Positions 1-8,369 of a stretch of DNA of 64,000 nucleotides are shown here, in pieces. A program made the translations under genes and the position numbers. The stretch's first letter is position 1. Each line of letters begins with the position of its first letter. This stretch comes from Phycisphaerae bacterium (GTDB lineage Bacteria; Planctomycetota; Phycisphaerae; UBA1845; Fen-1342), in the NCBI GenBank assembly GCA_028279405.1, contig JANQNU010000036.1, positions 411,702-475,701 of the forward strand. The letters run 5' to 3'. The notes under the pieces are model-generated. The model was not told the DNA's origin, did not search any database, and saw only the letters and a program-made list of their open reading frames with translations.

Positions 1-111
1 TGGGGGCCCGTCCGGGCGCTGCCGCTCGAGTTGGTATCCGTCGGTGTTGTCGGCGTCCTGTGGTCGCTGCGGCAGATGACGATTGCAGCGAGTGCTTCCA
101 GCCCGCATTGA
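1..111 (+). CDS. C-terminal tail of an unidentified protein (partial)
   Basis: The first frame is open from base 1 to a TGA at 109-111, giving 36 residues and no start, so the gene would begin before the window. The visible part includes a hydrophobic run (LELVSVGVVGVLWSL) that could be the last membrane segment of a membrane protein. No family can be assigned. The call rests only on an open frame and composition, so it could be chance. Confidence 0.3.
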   Translation, partial: WGPVRALPLELVSVGVVGVLWSLRQMTIAASASSPH

Positions 112-200
112 GTGCGGTCGGCGGTCTGCGACGGTTGATCGTGTTGCCTGGGTGGGGCCGGAATCCGGAGCGCTTTTTCGGCGCCGATTACCATCGAACC

Positions 201-210
201 TGCTATAAAT
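201..210 (+). promoter_or_regulatory. Extended -10 promoter candidate for the 259-471 gene
   Basis: TGCTATAAAT matches the extended -10 pattern TGnTATAAT and sits in a locally AT-rich patch about 50 nt before the start codon at 259. No convincing -35 hexamer is visible at normal spacing, which is acceptable for an extended -10 promoter. This is pattern matching only. Confidence 0.4.
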
Positions 211-258
211 AGAAGAGTCTCGGTTCGTACTCACATTTCCCGGATTTCGGAAAGGACG

Positions 259-471
259 ATGTTGCGCGGCGGTTTTCGCTGGCTACAAGGTGCCGAGAGC
301 TACGAAGAGCTCCGTCGACGGATGATCGACGAAACCAACGCGTTCCTGACGGAGTGCGTGCGCAACCCGGAATTGGGCGTCCGTATCCCCGTGGTCCCTT
401 CGGGGCAGTCGAGCTTTCCGCGTTCCTTCGCGGACGCGTTCTGGGAAGCGCAGTTCGACGAGCAGGGGTAG
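259..471 (+). CDS. Small hypothetical protein, 70 aa
   Basis: I do not recognise this gene. It encodes 70 residues with a basic N-terminus (MLRGGFRWLQG) and an acidic helical segment (SYEELRRRMIDETNAFL), with no signal peptide or membrane segment. A purine-rich Shine-Dalgarno-like stretch (GGAAAGGACG) lies directly before the ATG, and an extended -10 sequence lies about 50 nt upstream. Its stop codon directly abuts the stop codon of the convergent reductase gene, so there is no intergenic space. Codon use resembles the neighbouring genes. A link to the reductase is only positional. Confidence 0.55.
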   Translation: MLRGGFRWLQGAESYEELRRRMIDETNAFLTECVRNPELGVRIPVVPSGQSSFPRSFADAFWEAQFDEQG

Positions 472-1215
472 TTACATATACATTCCGCCGTTGATGTTGA
501 TCACTTGGCCGGTGATGAACGATGCCTGCGGAGCCGCGAGGAAACGCACGGCGCGCGCCACCTCTTCCGGTTTTCCGAGACGTGCCATCGGCGTCAGCTT
601 GCAGACGACATCCAGTACTTCATCGGGGACATCCGATGTCATGTCGGTTTCGATGAACCCCGGTGCGACGGCGTTGACCGTGACCCCGCGCCGGGCGACC
701 TCACGCGCCAGCGTCTTGGTGAACGCAATCAACCCGCCCTTTGCGACTGCGTAGTTCGCCTGCCCGAAGTTGCCCATCTGCGCGACGATCGACGTGATGT
801 TGATGATCCGCCCCCACTGGCGTTCCACCATCTGGGGCAGCAACGCGCTCGTGATGTTGAACGGCCCGTTCAGGTTGACCAGCAGCACCTCGCTCCATTG
901 CTCCGGTGTCATCTTCAGAAACGACTTGTCGCGCGTGATGCCGGCGTTGTTCACCAGCACATCGATACGCCCGAATCTCTCCATCATGGCGGCAATCAGT
1001 GCCTTGGCCTGTGCGCGATCGGAAACGTCGGCTCGAAACGCTTGCGCGTCGACACCGAGTTTCTTCAACTGCTCCACGACTTCCTCGGCCGCGGCCTCGT
1101 TGGCGTTGTAGTTGACCCCGACGCTGCAATGCTCTTCCGCCAGGGCCAGACAGGTCGCGCGCCCGATCCCGCGTGAGCCGCCTGTCACCAACGCCACTTT
1201 GCCTTTGAGATCCAT
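472..1215 (-). CDS. fabG: SDR-family 3-oxoacyl-ACP / acetoacetyl-CoA reductase
   Basis: This 247-residue protein is a classical short-chain dehydrogenase/reductase that should reduce a 3-oxoacyl thioester with NADPH in the cytoplasm. Visible motifs are the cofactor loop TGGSRGIG (11-18), NNAG (89-92), and the catalytic Ser142, Tyr155 and Lys159. The segment around the active site (GNFGQANYAVAKGG) and the C-terminus (INGGMYM) recall PhaB acetoacetyl-CoA reductases as well as FabG, so the exact substrate (fatty acid or polyhydroxyalkanoate precursor) is open. The open frame extends 13 codons further upstream, but I chose the internal ATG because AAAGAGGA precedes it at good spacing. No other fatty-acid or PHA gene is adjacent. 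Confidence 0.88.
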   Translation of the reverse strand: MDLKGKVALVTGGSRGIGRATCLALAEEHCSVGVNYNANEAAAEEVVEQLKKLGVDAQAFRADVSDRAQAKALIAAMMERFGRIDVLVNNAGITRDKSFLKMTPEQWSEVLLVNLNGPFNITSALLPQMVERQWGRIINITSIVAQMGNFGQANYAVAKGGLIAFTKTLAREVARRGVTVNAVAPGFIETDMTSDVPDEVLDVVCKLTPMARLGKPEEVARAVRFLAAPQASFITGQVININGGMYM

Positions 1216-1399
1216 GAAATCCTCTTTCCTCGTCAGGTACAGGAGGCTCGGCAACGCCGAACCGGAAGTGTCTTGCTCAACTGGCGCGTCCCGGTGCGCG
1301 CAAACGAGCCTACCGCATGCGGGACGTGATGTTAAGAAAAATCCCTGTTTGGTCGGAAATGGATGTAGTAAGCAGGCTGCGCTGTCCTACCGGCGCCGC

Positions 1400-1424
1400 G
1401 TCCCCACCCCGCCGAGGTGGGGAC
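1400..1424. other. Strong hairpin downstream of the tricorn-like gene
   Basis: GTCCCCACC (1400-1408) and GGTGGGGAC (1416-1424) form a perfect 9-bp stem with a 7-nt loop, 27 nt past the protease stop codon. No T-tract follows on either strand, so it is not a standard intrinsic terminator. It could stabilise the mRNA end or help Rho-independent pausing. The 236 bp between the protease stop and the reductase start hold nothing else I can support. Confidence 0.45.
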
Positions 1425-1451
1425 TGCTGGCGTACACGGATGGGTGCGCGA

Positions 1452-4400
1452 TCAATAGTCGCGTTGCGGGATCTTCATGCCCTTGCGATCGGGGTAGCGC
1501 GGCCGTTGAGGCGCCTGGTAGGGCTTGTCGCGCAGCTCGTCGAGCATCAGCTGGATGGCGGCATCGAGTTGCGGGTCGCCGCCGTCGACCATCTTCGCTG
1601 GATCATCGAGCACCTCGATGTCCGGATCGACGCCGTGACCTTCGACGCCCCAGGTCCCGTCGTTCTCGTAGAAGGCGAAGGCCGGCACGGTGATCCCCGT
1701 TCCGTCCAGCAGCGGCGGATTGCCGGTAATACCGACCAGACCGCCCCACGTGCGCATGCCGACTAACTTGCCCAGCCCGGCTTGCCGGAAGTAGTAGGGG
1801 AAGGCATCGCCGCCCGATCCCGAAAGGCCGTTGATCAGCATGCACTTGGGACCCCGATGGGCGTCCGGTGGCCAGACCCAGTCGTGGCCGTCGCGTCGTG
1901 CCCAGTAGTTTGTCACCGGTCGATTCAACAACTCGACGAACCGCGTCGGGATCTGGCCGCCGCCGTTCCAACGCTCGTCGATGATCAGCGCCTGCTTGTC
2001 GCGTTGTCCGTAGAACTGGCGGAACAGGTTGTTCTGGCCGTTCTGCGTCGTGTCGGGCACGTAGATGTACCCGACCCGGCCGTTGGTCTTTTCTGCGACG
2101 TAAGCGCGCTTCGCCTCGATCCAGCCGCGATAGCGCAGGTTCGTGTCGTTCGACAGCAGCCGGATGACGACGTCACGCGCGTCGTCATCGTGCTCGCTGC
2201 GTTCGCTGACCGTCAGCGTCACGACCTTGCCCGCCAGACCCTGCAAGGCCGCATAGGGCGAGAGCTGCGGGTCGACCGGCCGGCCGTTGACTGCGAGCAG
2301 GTAGTCGCCTTCGTGCACGTCGATTCCCGGCTGGCTCAACGGTCCGCGCGCGTCGGAGTCCCAGGGGGCCCCTTCGTGGATCGTCGCGATCCGGTAGGCA
2401 CCATTGTCGAACGCAAAGTCGCAGCCCAGCGTTCCCACCGACATCCGCGGGCCCGATTCGGATGGTCCCGTCCGGTAGTATGCGTGCCCGACATTGATCT
2501 CGGAGATCAGTTCTCCGATCAGAACCGAGAGATCGTCCTTGCTGTAGCAGTCATCGAGCAGACGTGCGTAGTGATCGTACATCGCGGACCAGTCTACGCC
2601 GTGCATGTTGGGGTCGTAGAACAGGTCACGTTGCAGTCGCCAGGTCTCGCGGAGCATCTGCGCCCACTCCTTGCGCGGATCCACCGTGGTCTGCATGCCG
2701 TCGGTCGGGATGGTCTTCTTGAGCTTCTGATCGGGCTTGGCGTCGACGATCGCGTACTTGCCGTCCTTACCTACGAGCAGCTTCTTGCCATCGCCGGAGA
2801 GCACGAAGAACCCGGACCCGTCAAGAACCGTCTTCTCCTTCTTCTCCTCATCCTCCGGGTCGAAGTACTGAATCGTGCGTTTCGACCGATCGAGGCGCGA
2901 GCCGCGGAAGTAGATTAGCTTGCCATCGTGGGTAACGGTGATCCCACCGAACGAGCCGTTATCTACCGGTAGCGGGATCGCCCGGCGTTCGAACCCGTCG
3001 AGCGCGATCTCGAGCGGCGTTACCTCGTCCTCATCGCTCTCATCTTCATCGTCATCCGCCTCGTCATCACCTTCGGCGTCTTTCCCGTCGTCCGCGTCCT
3101 GCTTGTCCGCATCCGTACTTTCGTCCGACTCGTCGTCCGCCTCGTCTTCCCAGGATTCTTCGTCGCTCTTCGGGAGCCACGGAGACTTGACGTCATCCCG
3201 TAACGGTACGGCCAGCAACACTTGCGTATCGGCGTAGACGAATGTCGTGCCGACGTCTTCGTACCGCGGCGCGCGCCACGCGCGGCGGCTCGTGAAGTAG
3301 AGGAAGTCACCCTTACGATCGAACGTCGGCAGGCCGTCGTCGAACATCCCCGCGGTGACCTGGTGCTTTTCGCTCGTCGGCAGGTGATAGAGCCAGACGG
3401 CACCCTGGACGTTATCGCCGCCGATCGCGTACGCCAGCCAGCGCGAGTCGTGTGACCAGCTCATGGGTACCGGGTTGCCCCATGGGTTGCGATCGACCAG
3501 CCGGACCTTGCCATCGTCGAGCGAGCAGATGTAGAGGTTGCCCGCCTTGTCAGCATAGGAGACGTACTTCGAGTCCGGCGACCAGCCGTTCATGAAGTAG
3601 TAGGTCTTGCTGTTCTTGGTCAGTTTGCGGGGGGTATCCTTGCCGTCGGACTGCATAACGTAGAGTTCGTACTCGCCGGTCTCGTCCGAGAAGTACGCGA
3701 TCCAGCGTCCGTCGGGGCTCCAGGCGGGGTCGCGCTCCGCGACGCCATCCGTTCGCGTCAGATTGCGCGGCGTGCCGTTCACTGCAGGGAGTGTCCAGAT
3801 GTCGCCGCGCGCCTCGGCGACCACTCGCTTGCCGGTGGCCGAGATGTCGAATGCGCGCATGCTCCGTCGAACATCGATCGTCTGCGGGCGAACGGTAGGT
3901 CGATCGCCGGGGATCGTGATCGAAACCTCGTGCAGCTCTTCGTCCTTGAGCGTGAGCCGGTAGAGCTTGCCCGCGTTCTCGAGCACGATCTCGCCGCTGC
4001 CGTCGGAAGCCGGCCCGATCGCCGGCCATTTGACGTCATAGTCGGCAAACCGCGTCACCTGTCGGCGGTTGCTCCCGTCGCGCTCGACCGTCCAGACGTT
4101 CAGGCGATGCTCATCGCCGGCGTCGGACAGGTAATACAGCTTGCCGTTGTGCCACATCGGCTGGGTATCGGTGCCTTCCCAGTCCGTGATCTTGCGGGAG
4201 GCGCTGGTCTTGAGGTTGAAGAGCCAGATATCGGTCGCCATTCCGCCGCGATAGCGCTTCCAGGTCCGGTTGTCGCGGGTGTTGGGTGTGTATGCGAGCC
4301 ATTCGCCGTCGGCGCTGATCGCTGCATTCGCCCCGTACGGGACAGGGAGCTTGGCGGCGAGTCCCCCGGTCGGCGCGATCGTGAACAGCTGCACCAGCCG

Positions 4401-4826
4401 TCGTAGCGGGGCATAGGCATTCGTGAAAAAGACCAGTCGGTTGTCTGCGGACCAGTCGCACAGCGTCTCGTTCGCGCCATGGTAGGTGACGCGCGTCGGT
4501 ACGCCGCCGCCGAACGGAACGACGTAGAGGTCGCTGTTGCCGTCGTAGTTGCCCACGAACGCGATCTGTTGCCCGTCCGGGCTGAATCGCGGGAACTGCT
4601 CGATTCCGTCCGGGCTTGCGAGCGGGACGGCGACGCCGCCGGTGCGCGGCACGACCCAAAGGTCATTGGCGTAGGAAAAGACAATGTGCGTGCGGCTCAC
4701 GTCCGGCTGGCGCATCATTCCCGCGCTCGGCTTGACGTCGGCCCGAACTGCTTCCGCACCGCTGCCGACCAGCAATAATGCCGCCAGGGCAACGCATGAT
4801 GCAGGCAGACTCCGCTTCTGATTCAT
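1452..4826 (-). CDS. Tricorn-like exported protease (beta-propellers, PDZ, S41 domain)
   Basis: The 1124-residue protein carries a signal peptide (1 to about 29), then PD40/WD40-like beta-propeller repeats (about 40-530, with repeated FSPDG and WSPDGRW motifs), a second propeller part (about 605-700), a helical core domain (about 715-800), a PDZ-like domain (about 800-895) and a C-terminal S41-type peptidase domain. By comparison with archaeal tricorn, the likely catalytic residues are His781, the serine of LSGSGGDAF (1002 or 1004) and Glu1062. It should degrade peptides in the periplasm or cell envelope. Residues 555-602 form an extremely Asp/Glu-rich insertion between the propellers. The start has GGAG 7 nt upstream. 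The gene stands alone and is transcribed like its neighbours. Confidence 0.9.
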   Translation of the reverse strand: MNQKRSLPASCVALAALLLVGSGAEAVRADVKPSAGMMRQPDVSRTHIVFSYANDLWVVPRTGGVAVPLASPDGIEQFPRFSPDGQQIAFVGNYDGNSDLYVVPFGGGVPTRVTYHGANETLCDWSADNRLVFFTNAYAPLRRLVQLFTIAPTGGLAAKLPVPYGANAAISADGEWLAYTPNTRDNRTWKRYRGGMATDIWLFNLKTSASRKITDWEGTDTQPMWHNGKLYYLSDAGDEHRLNVWTVERDGSNRRQVTRFADYDVKWPAIGPASDGSGEIVLENAGKLYRLTLKDEELHEVSITIPGDRPTVRPQTIDVRRSMRAFDISATGKRVVAEARGDIWTLPAVNGTPRNLTRTDGVAERDPAWSPDGRWIAYFSDETGEYELYVMQSDGKDTPRKLTKNSKTYYFMNGWSPDSKYVSYADKAGNLYICSLDDGKVRLVDRNPWGNPVPMSWSHDSRWLAYAIGGDNVQGAVWLYHLPTSEKHQVTAGMFDDGLPTFDRKGDFLYFTSRRAWRAPRYEDVGTTFVYADTQVLLAVPLRDDVKSPWLPKSDEESWEDEADDESDESTDADKQDADDGKDAEGDDEADDDEDESDEDEVTPLEIALDGFERRAIPLPVDNGSFGGITVTHDGKLIYFRGSRLDRSKRTIQYFDPEDEEKKEKTVLDGSGFFVLSGDGKKLLVGKDGKYAIVDAKPDQKLKKTIPTDGMQTTVDPRKEWAQMLRETWRLQRDLFYDPNMHGVDWSAMYDHYARLLDDCYSKDDLSVLIGELISEINVGHAYYRTGPSESGPRMSVGTLGCDFAFDNGAYRIATIHEGAPWDSDARGPLSQPGIDVHEGDYLLAVNGRPVDPQLSPYAALQGLAGKVVTLTVSERSEHDDDARDVVIRLLSNDTNLRYRGWIEAKRAYVAEKTNGRVGYIYVPDTTQNGQNNLFRQFYGQRDKQALIIDERWNGGGQIPTRFVELLNRPVTNYWARRDGHDWVWPPDAHRGPKCMLINGLSGSGGDAFPYYFRQAGLGKLVGMRTWGGLVGITGNPPLLDGTGITVPAFAFYENDGTWGVEGHGVDPDIEVLDDPAKMVDGGDPQLDAAIQLMLDELRDKPYQAPQRPRYPDRKGMKIPQRDY

Positions 4827-4924
4827 CTCGTGGCTCCGAAATATGACCGGTTAAGAAAACGCCGTTCCTGGTTTGTAGTGGACGCTGGGAACCGCGGCAA
4901 CCTGTCGAAAAACGGAGCCGGCCC

Positions 4925-6526
4925 TCATCGGGCCCGGGACGCCTCTAGCCGTCCGGCCAGGCGCCACCAGGCACACGCCAGCCAGGCCGCCCCCATCAAC
5001 AGCCCGCACCAGCCGACAAGAAGTACACGCCCGAGCAGCACATTGCGGGTGGTATAGTACGCCTTGAACGGGAAGAAATGGACCTGGTGCAGGAGGCGGA
5101 CCGACTCGAGCGGTACCGGCGTCTGGTGCAGTTCCGCGTTCGGGATGGCGGGCGCGGTGGTGCGGATCTCAGGTCGACCCAGCGCGTGCATCGCGATGTT
5201 GTGGAACCGGCAGACGAGCTGCGATTCTGCGGGTCGCCAGACGTACGCGTCGGGCACCAGTCCGTGGCGACGGTCCTGGAAGAACTCGAGCGCATAGCTG
5301 TACACTACCGACGCGATCTGAATTGTCGCACTCAGCAGCGCCAGTCCGATTACCCAGCGGGCAATACGATCCCGCTCGAGCAGCGGCAGCAGCCCGAGCG
5401 AAAGCATCGCTACGCACGACGCAAGGTAACGCACACCCCACGTCAGGTCGCCGGCCCACACTGTAAAGCGCGCGTGCAGCAGCAGTGCAGCACCGGATGC
5501 GAGGAGCACAGTCGTCGCCAACGCGGCATGCTCGCGAAAGAGCCTCGTGACGACGGGGATCGCTGCGAGCAAGATCGGATTGAAGACGAGCAGGCCTTTT
5601 CCTGGGCTCAACAGCATGCTGACGAGGCCATAAGCGAGCGGTGTCTGAAACAGGCTTAGCCCGCCGAGGCGCTCTGCATATACCTGTGCGTATCCCGTCT
5701 CCGCGATGCTCCCGAAGCGCGCATAGTTGTACCCCGCCAGCAGCGCTGCGAGGGGGACGAACCCGGTGAGCAGAGCAACGCCCCAGCGGCGCGCAGCCCG
5801 CGCCCGTTTGTCAGGAGCGCACCGGCGCCAATCGAAGCAGACCGCACTGATCAGAATGGCGCCGGCCGGGAGTGCGGCCGAATATCGAACTGCGATCGCC
5901 GCACCCAGTGCAACACCCGCGAGCCAGCGATAGCGCGTATCGTGGCGCAGCCAGGCGCGCTGAGCCGCCCAAACGCCGACGAGCAGGCCGAGCGCCACCT
6001 GCGATTCGTCGGCGCCACTAATCGTGTGATGCCAGTGCATTGTGGCCAGGCCGGCCAATAGCACGATGCGTCGTGCCGCTCTCTGTGACTGGGCCGCGTC
6101 GATCGCTATTGCATACAGCGCTACGAGGCCAGCCGCGCCCACGGCGGGAAAGAGCATCACCGATGCGAGGAACTGGCCGTACATTGTGGCCGTTCCGGGC
6201 AAGGGAAGCGGCAGCGTCGCGAGCAGCCGACCGCTCCCGACAAACGGAAGCAGAAGCAGCGACTGTGCTGGCGCCCAAATCGGGTAGGCGCGCCCGCACC
6301 GACCAATCGCGTGGTAATCGACAAGATCAGCATCCGTCGCGAGAGTGGCGTGATCAAGCCAGTATGTCGCGATCTTCCAGCGCATATTGGTATCGGCAGT
6401 AAGGTCGCCGCTGGACGTCGCCGCATACACAAGCCAAAAGAAAACAAAGATTAGAAACGGTTCCCGCGCCCGCCAGTTTGTCCGCGAGGCCGCAGAAACC
6501 AGCTTCTTCCCTCCCTGCGGTCCCAC
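4925..6526 (-). CDS. Polytopic membrane protein, GT-C glycosyltransferase-like
   Basis: This is a 533-residue integral membrane protein with about twelve hydrophobic segments. Its first large extracytoplasmic loop after segment 1 contains acidic residues (GDLTADTNMRWK), the arrangement seen in GT-C/ArnT/GT39-type lipid-linked sugar transferases. I infer a role in envelope glycosylation or polymer export, but no diagnostic motif settles the donor or acceptor. The start codon is GTG, preceded by GAGGGGAG. It lies 98 bp upstream of the protease gene on the same strand and may or may not be cotranscribed with it. Confidence 0.6.
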   Translation of the reverse strand: MGPQGGKKLVSAASRTNWRAREPFLIFVFFWLVYAATSSGDLTADTNMRWKIATYWLDHATLATDADLVDYHAIGRCGRAYPIWAPAQSLLLLPFVGSGRLLATLPLPLPGTATMYGQFLASVMLFPAVGAAGLVALYAIAIDAAQSQRAARRIVLLAGLATMHWHHTISGADESQVALGLLVGVWAAQRAWLRHDTRYRWLAGVALGAAIAVRYSAALPAGAILISAVCFDWRRCAPDKRARAARRWGVALLTGFVPLAALLAGYNYARFGSIAETGYAQVYAERLGGLSLFQTPLAYGLVSMLLSPGKGLLVFNPILLAAIPVVTRLFREHAALATTVLLASGAALLLHARFTVWAGDLTWGVRYLASCVAMLSLGLLPLLERDRIARWVIGLALLSATIQIASVVYSYALEFFQDRRHGLVPDAYVWRPAESQLVCRFHNIAMHALGRPEIRTTAPAIPNAELHQTPVPLESVRLLHQVHFFPFKAYYTTRNVLLGRVLLVGWCGLLMGAAWLACAWWRLAGRLEASRAR

Positions 6527-6840
6527 GAGATGCTCCCCTCACGTCCACCGCCTGGGTGCGTGAACAATGGGCCGCATTGCGCACCCGCCAGCTTCTTCAT
6601 TCAGGCGGCGGTGGGACCGAGTGCCCGACCGAAGAAGTGCTTTCGTTTGGTCACCCTGCTGGAATTATAGCGAGGCGGTTTGGCAGAAAAGCAAGCGCAC
6701 CGGGACCAGAAACTACCTTTTTTCGTTAGAAAGCGTGGAAGACGGTGGTTCAGTCAGCCGACGTCGCGTGCGTTGCGCGACGCGTTCACGCAGCGCTACT
6801 TTCCGCCTTCCGAGATCGGAAAAGCGTGCCGGTCCGCGGA
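6527..6840. other. 314-bp intergenic region with palindromes
   Basis: No gene is supportable here. The region lies between the stop of the TPR gene and the start of the GT-C-like gene, both on the minus strand. It contains the perfect palindrome TTCCGAGATCGGAA (6808-6821) and GTCCGCGGAC (6832-6841, touching the TPR stop codon). These could form hairpins at the 3' end of the TPR mRNA, but no T-tract follows. It presumably also carries the promoter of the GT-C-like gene. Confidence 0.4.
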
Positions 6841-7959
6841 CTATTTTCCGCCGCTGGCGGGCATCGTGATGTCGAGAAACTGCTTGCAGTGCTCGTCGCT
6901 CGGGTCGTAGCGCAGTGCCGCCCGAAACGCCTTATGGGCGTCGTCGAACTCCCCGCGCTGGAACTGGAAGAACCCGAGCAAAAACTGAAGGTCGCCGGAC
7001 GGTTTGGCCCCAACGTACTCTTCAAGCGCCTGTACGTGCCGCGTGAAGTCTCGGCTGTTGGCGTAGTGCCGTTCGAGCCGTAGCGGAACAAAGATCAGCT
7101 TCGGTTGCAGCTCCAGTGCACGGCGGATGGCGCGCGCTGCCGCGTCGTAATGGCCGAGTGCCAGGCGGGCCTGCGCCAGATGCACGCGGCTGGCGGGGTC
7201 GCCGTGATTCAGCTCGCTCGCAAGCGTGAACGCCACGACCGACGCCGCGTAGTCGCCACGTCGAAACTGCTCGAGGCCGGAGCGCTGCGCCTTCTCATTC
7301 GCCGACAGCAGCCGTTCTCGTCGGAGTTCCATCTCATTCACGTTGAAGAAGCGTTGTGCTACGTCGATTTCGTACTCCCGTACGGCGATGTAATCCTGAC
7401 CAGGCGAGGACCCGAACGGAGCGCCCTGGCCGAAGCCGGGGCCGTAGCCTGGCGCGAATCCAGGCGCGACACCCGGACCGTACCCATAGCCAGGACCGAA
7501 TGGAGCCGGATGTTGCGGTGGAATCGCCAGTCGGCCCAGAGGCAGCGATGGGTCGTATGGGGGCTCCTCTTCAGCGTCGTCGGACACTTGCGCCGGCTGT
7601 CCTGCAGCCGTCGGCTGCGGGTAAGAGACGGTGTAATCGCCAAGCCGGAAGGACCGCCGCGTCGACGGTTGCGCCGTCAGGATCTCCTCGGCGATCGAGC
7701 GCTCCGAACGGTGTTTCGCTTGCCCGGCAGTGGATTGGGCTGGCGTGGCCGTCAGCGGCCGGGGCCGGCCGACGTACTTCTCGTACGCGGATTGGACGGG
7801 AGCGAGTCCGCCCCGCGATGCGGCCTCGGCGACCTCCAGGACCGGCCACCAGGCCCCGTTGCGGTACACCACAAGCGGCTTCGCATCCGGGTCGGCTGCC
7901 CAGAGCGGGCTCGCGATCACGATCCAGCACCCAACTATCGCCACCAAGGTCCGCCGCAT
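6841..7959 (-). CDS. Exported tetratricopeptide-repeat protein
   Basis: The 372-residue product starts with a signal peptide (MRRTLVAIVGCWIVIASPLWAAD). A low-complexity Gly/Pro/Tyr/Phe-rich stretch follows around 165-200 (repeats like PGYGPG), then a helical region and about three TPR units near the C-terminus (LEQFRRGDYAASVVAF, ARLALGHYDAAARAIRRALEL and FFQFQRGEFDDAHKAFRAAL). It is probably a periplasmic scaffold, partner unknown. The frame stays open 66 codons further upstream, but the ATG at 7959 has a near-perfect GGAGGA ribosome-binding site and begins the signal peptide, so it is the likely start. Confidence 0.75.
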   Translation of the reverse strand: MRRTLVAIVGCWIVIASPLWAADPDAKPLVVYRNGAWWPVLEVAEAASRGGLAPVQSAYEKYVGRPRPLTATPAQSTAGQAKHRSERSIAEEILTAQPSTRRSFRLGDYTVSYPQPTAAGQPAQVSDDAEEEPPYDPSLPLGRLAIPPQHPAPFGPGYGYGPGVAPGFAPGYGPGFGQGAPFGSSPGQDYIAVREYEIDVAQRFFNVNEMELRRERLLSANEKAQRSGLEQFRRGDYAASVVAFTLASELNHGDPASRVHLAQARLALGHYDAAARAIRRALELQPKLIFVPLRLERHYANSRDFTRHVQALEEYVGAKPSGDLQFLLGFFQFQRGEFDDAHKAFRAALRYDPSDEHCKQFLDITMPASGGK

Positions 7960-8202
7960 GGCCAATCCTCCGCTGTTTGTGGACATTCGATTGTACAACG
8001 GCCATCCACGCGGGTAGCGAATTTGGCGAATTCCCGCCCCGGATCGTCCATTTTCGACACAATCTGAGCTTGAAGAATGTCCGGGCCCCGCAGTCGGGCC
8101 TGACTGAAGAACCGGACAGCGCCCGGTCGATGAGAACAGAGTCAAGATGCGGGCCATGGGTCCGCTTGTCTGTTGTCGTAGTGGAAATCGCAGGAGGTCG
8201 AG

Positions 8203-8274
8203 ATGTTTTGGGCATTCTTCGCCGCGGTACTGGCCACGCTATTCGGCGGACTATTCGCGTTCGCCGCCCCCTAA
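8203..8274 (+). CDS. 23-residue hydrophobic membrane microprotein
   Basis: This tiny gene has a textbook ribosome-binding site, AGGAGG, 5 nt before its ATG, and ends in TAA at 8272-8274. The product is one hydrophobic helix with four to five Phe, no charged residue and a C-terminal AAP, consistent with a single transmembrane segment. It lies between divergent genes (TPR gene to the left) and the uvrC stop, and a strong hairpin begins 29 nt downstream, so it looks like an independent transcription unit. I do not recognise it. It might be a small membrane regulator or a toxin-like peptide. Evidence is the Shine-Dalgarno site plus composition, not homology. Confidence 0.5.
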   Translation: MFWAFFAAVLATLFGGLFAFAAP

Positions 8275-8302
8275 GCTAGCTCGAAACCGCACATCCCCAT
8301 CA

Positions 8303-8324
8303 GCGCGTTTTCCACGAAACGCGC
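8303..8324. terminator. Hairpin between the microprotein and uvrC
   Basis: GCGCGTTT (8303-8310) pairs perfectly with AAACGCGC (8317-8324) around a 6-nt loop. It lies 28 nt past the microprotein stop and 45 nt past the convergent uvrC stop, so it could serve both. No T-tract follows, so factor-independent termination is uncertain. Confidence 0.4.
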
Positions 8325-8369
8325 CCCCGGGCGCAGCCCTGCGGACGGCGCTACGCGCTGAATCCGCGC

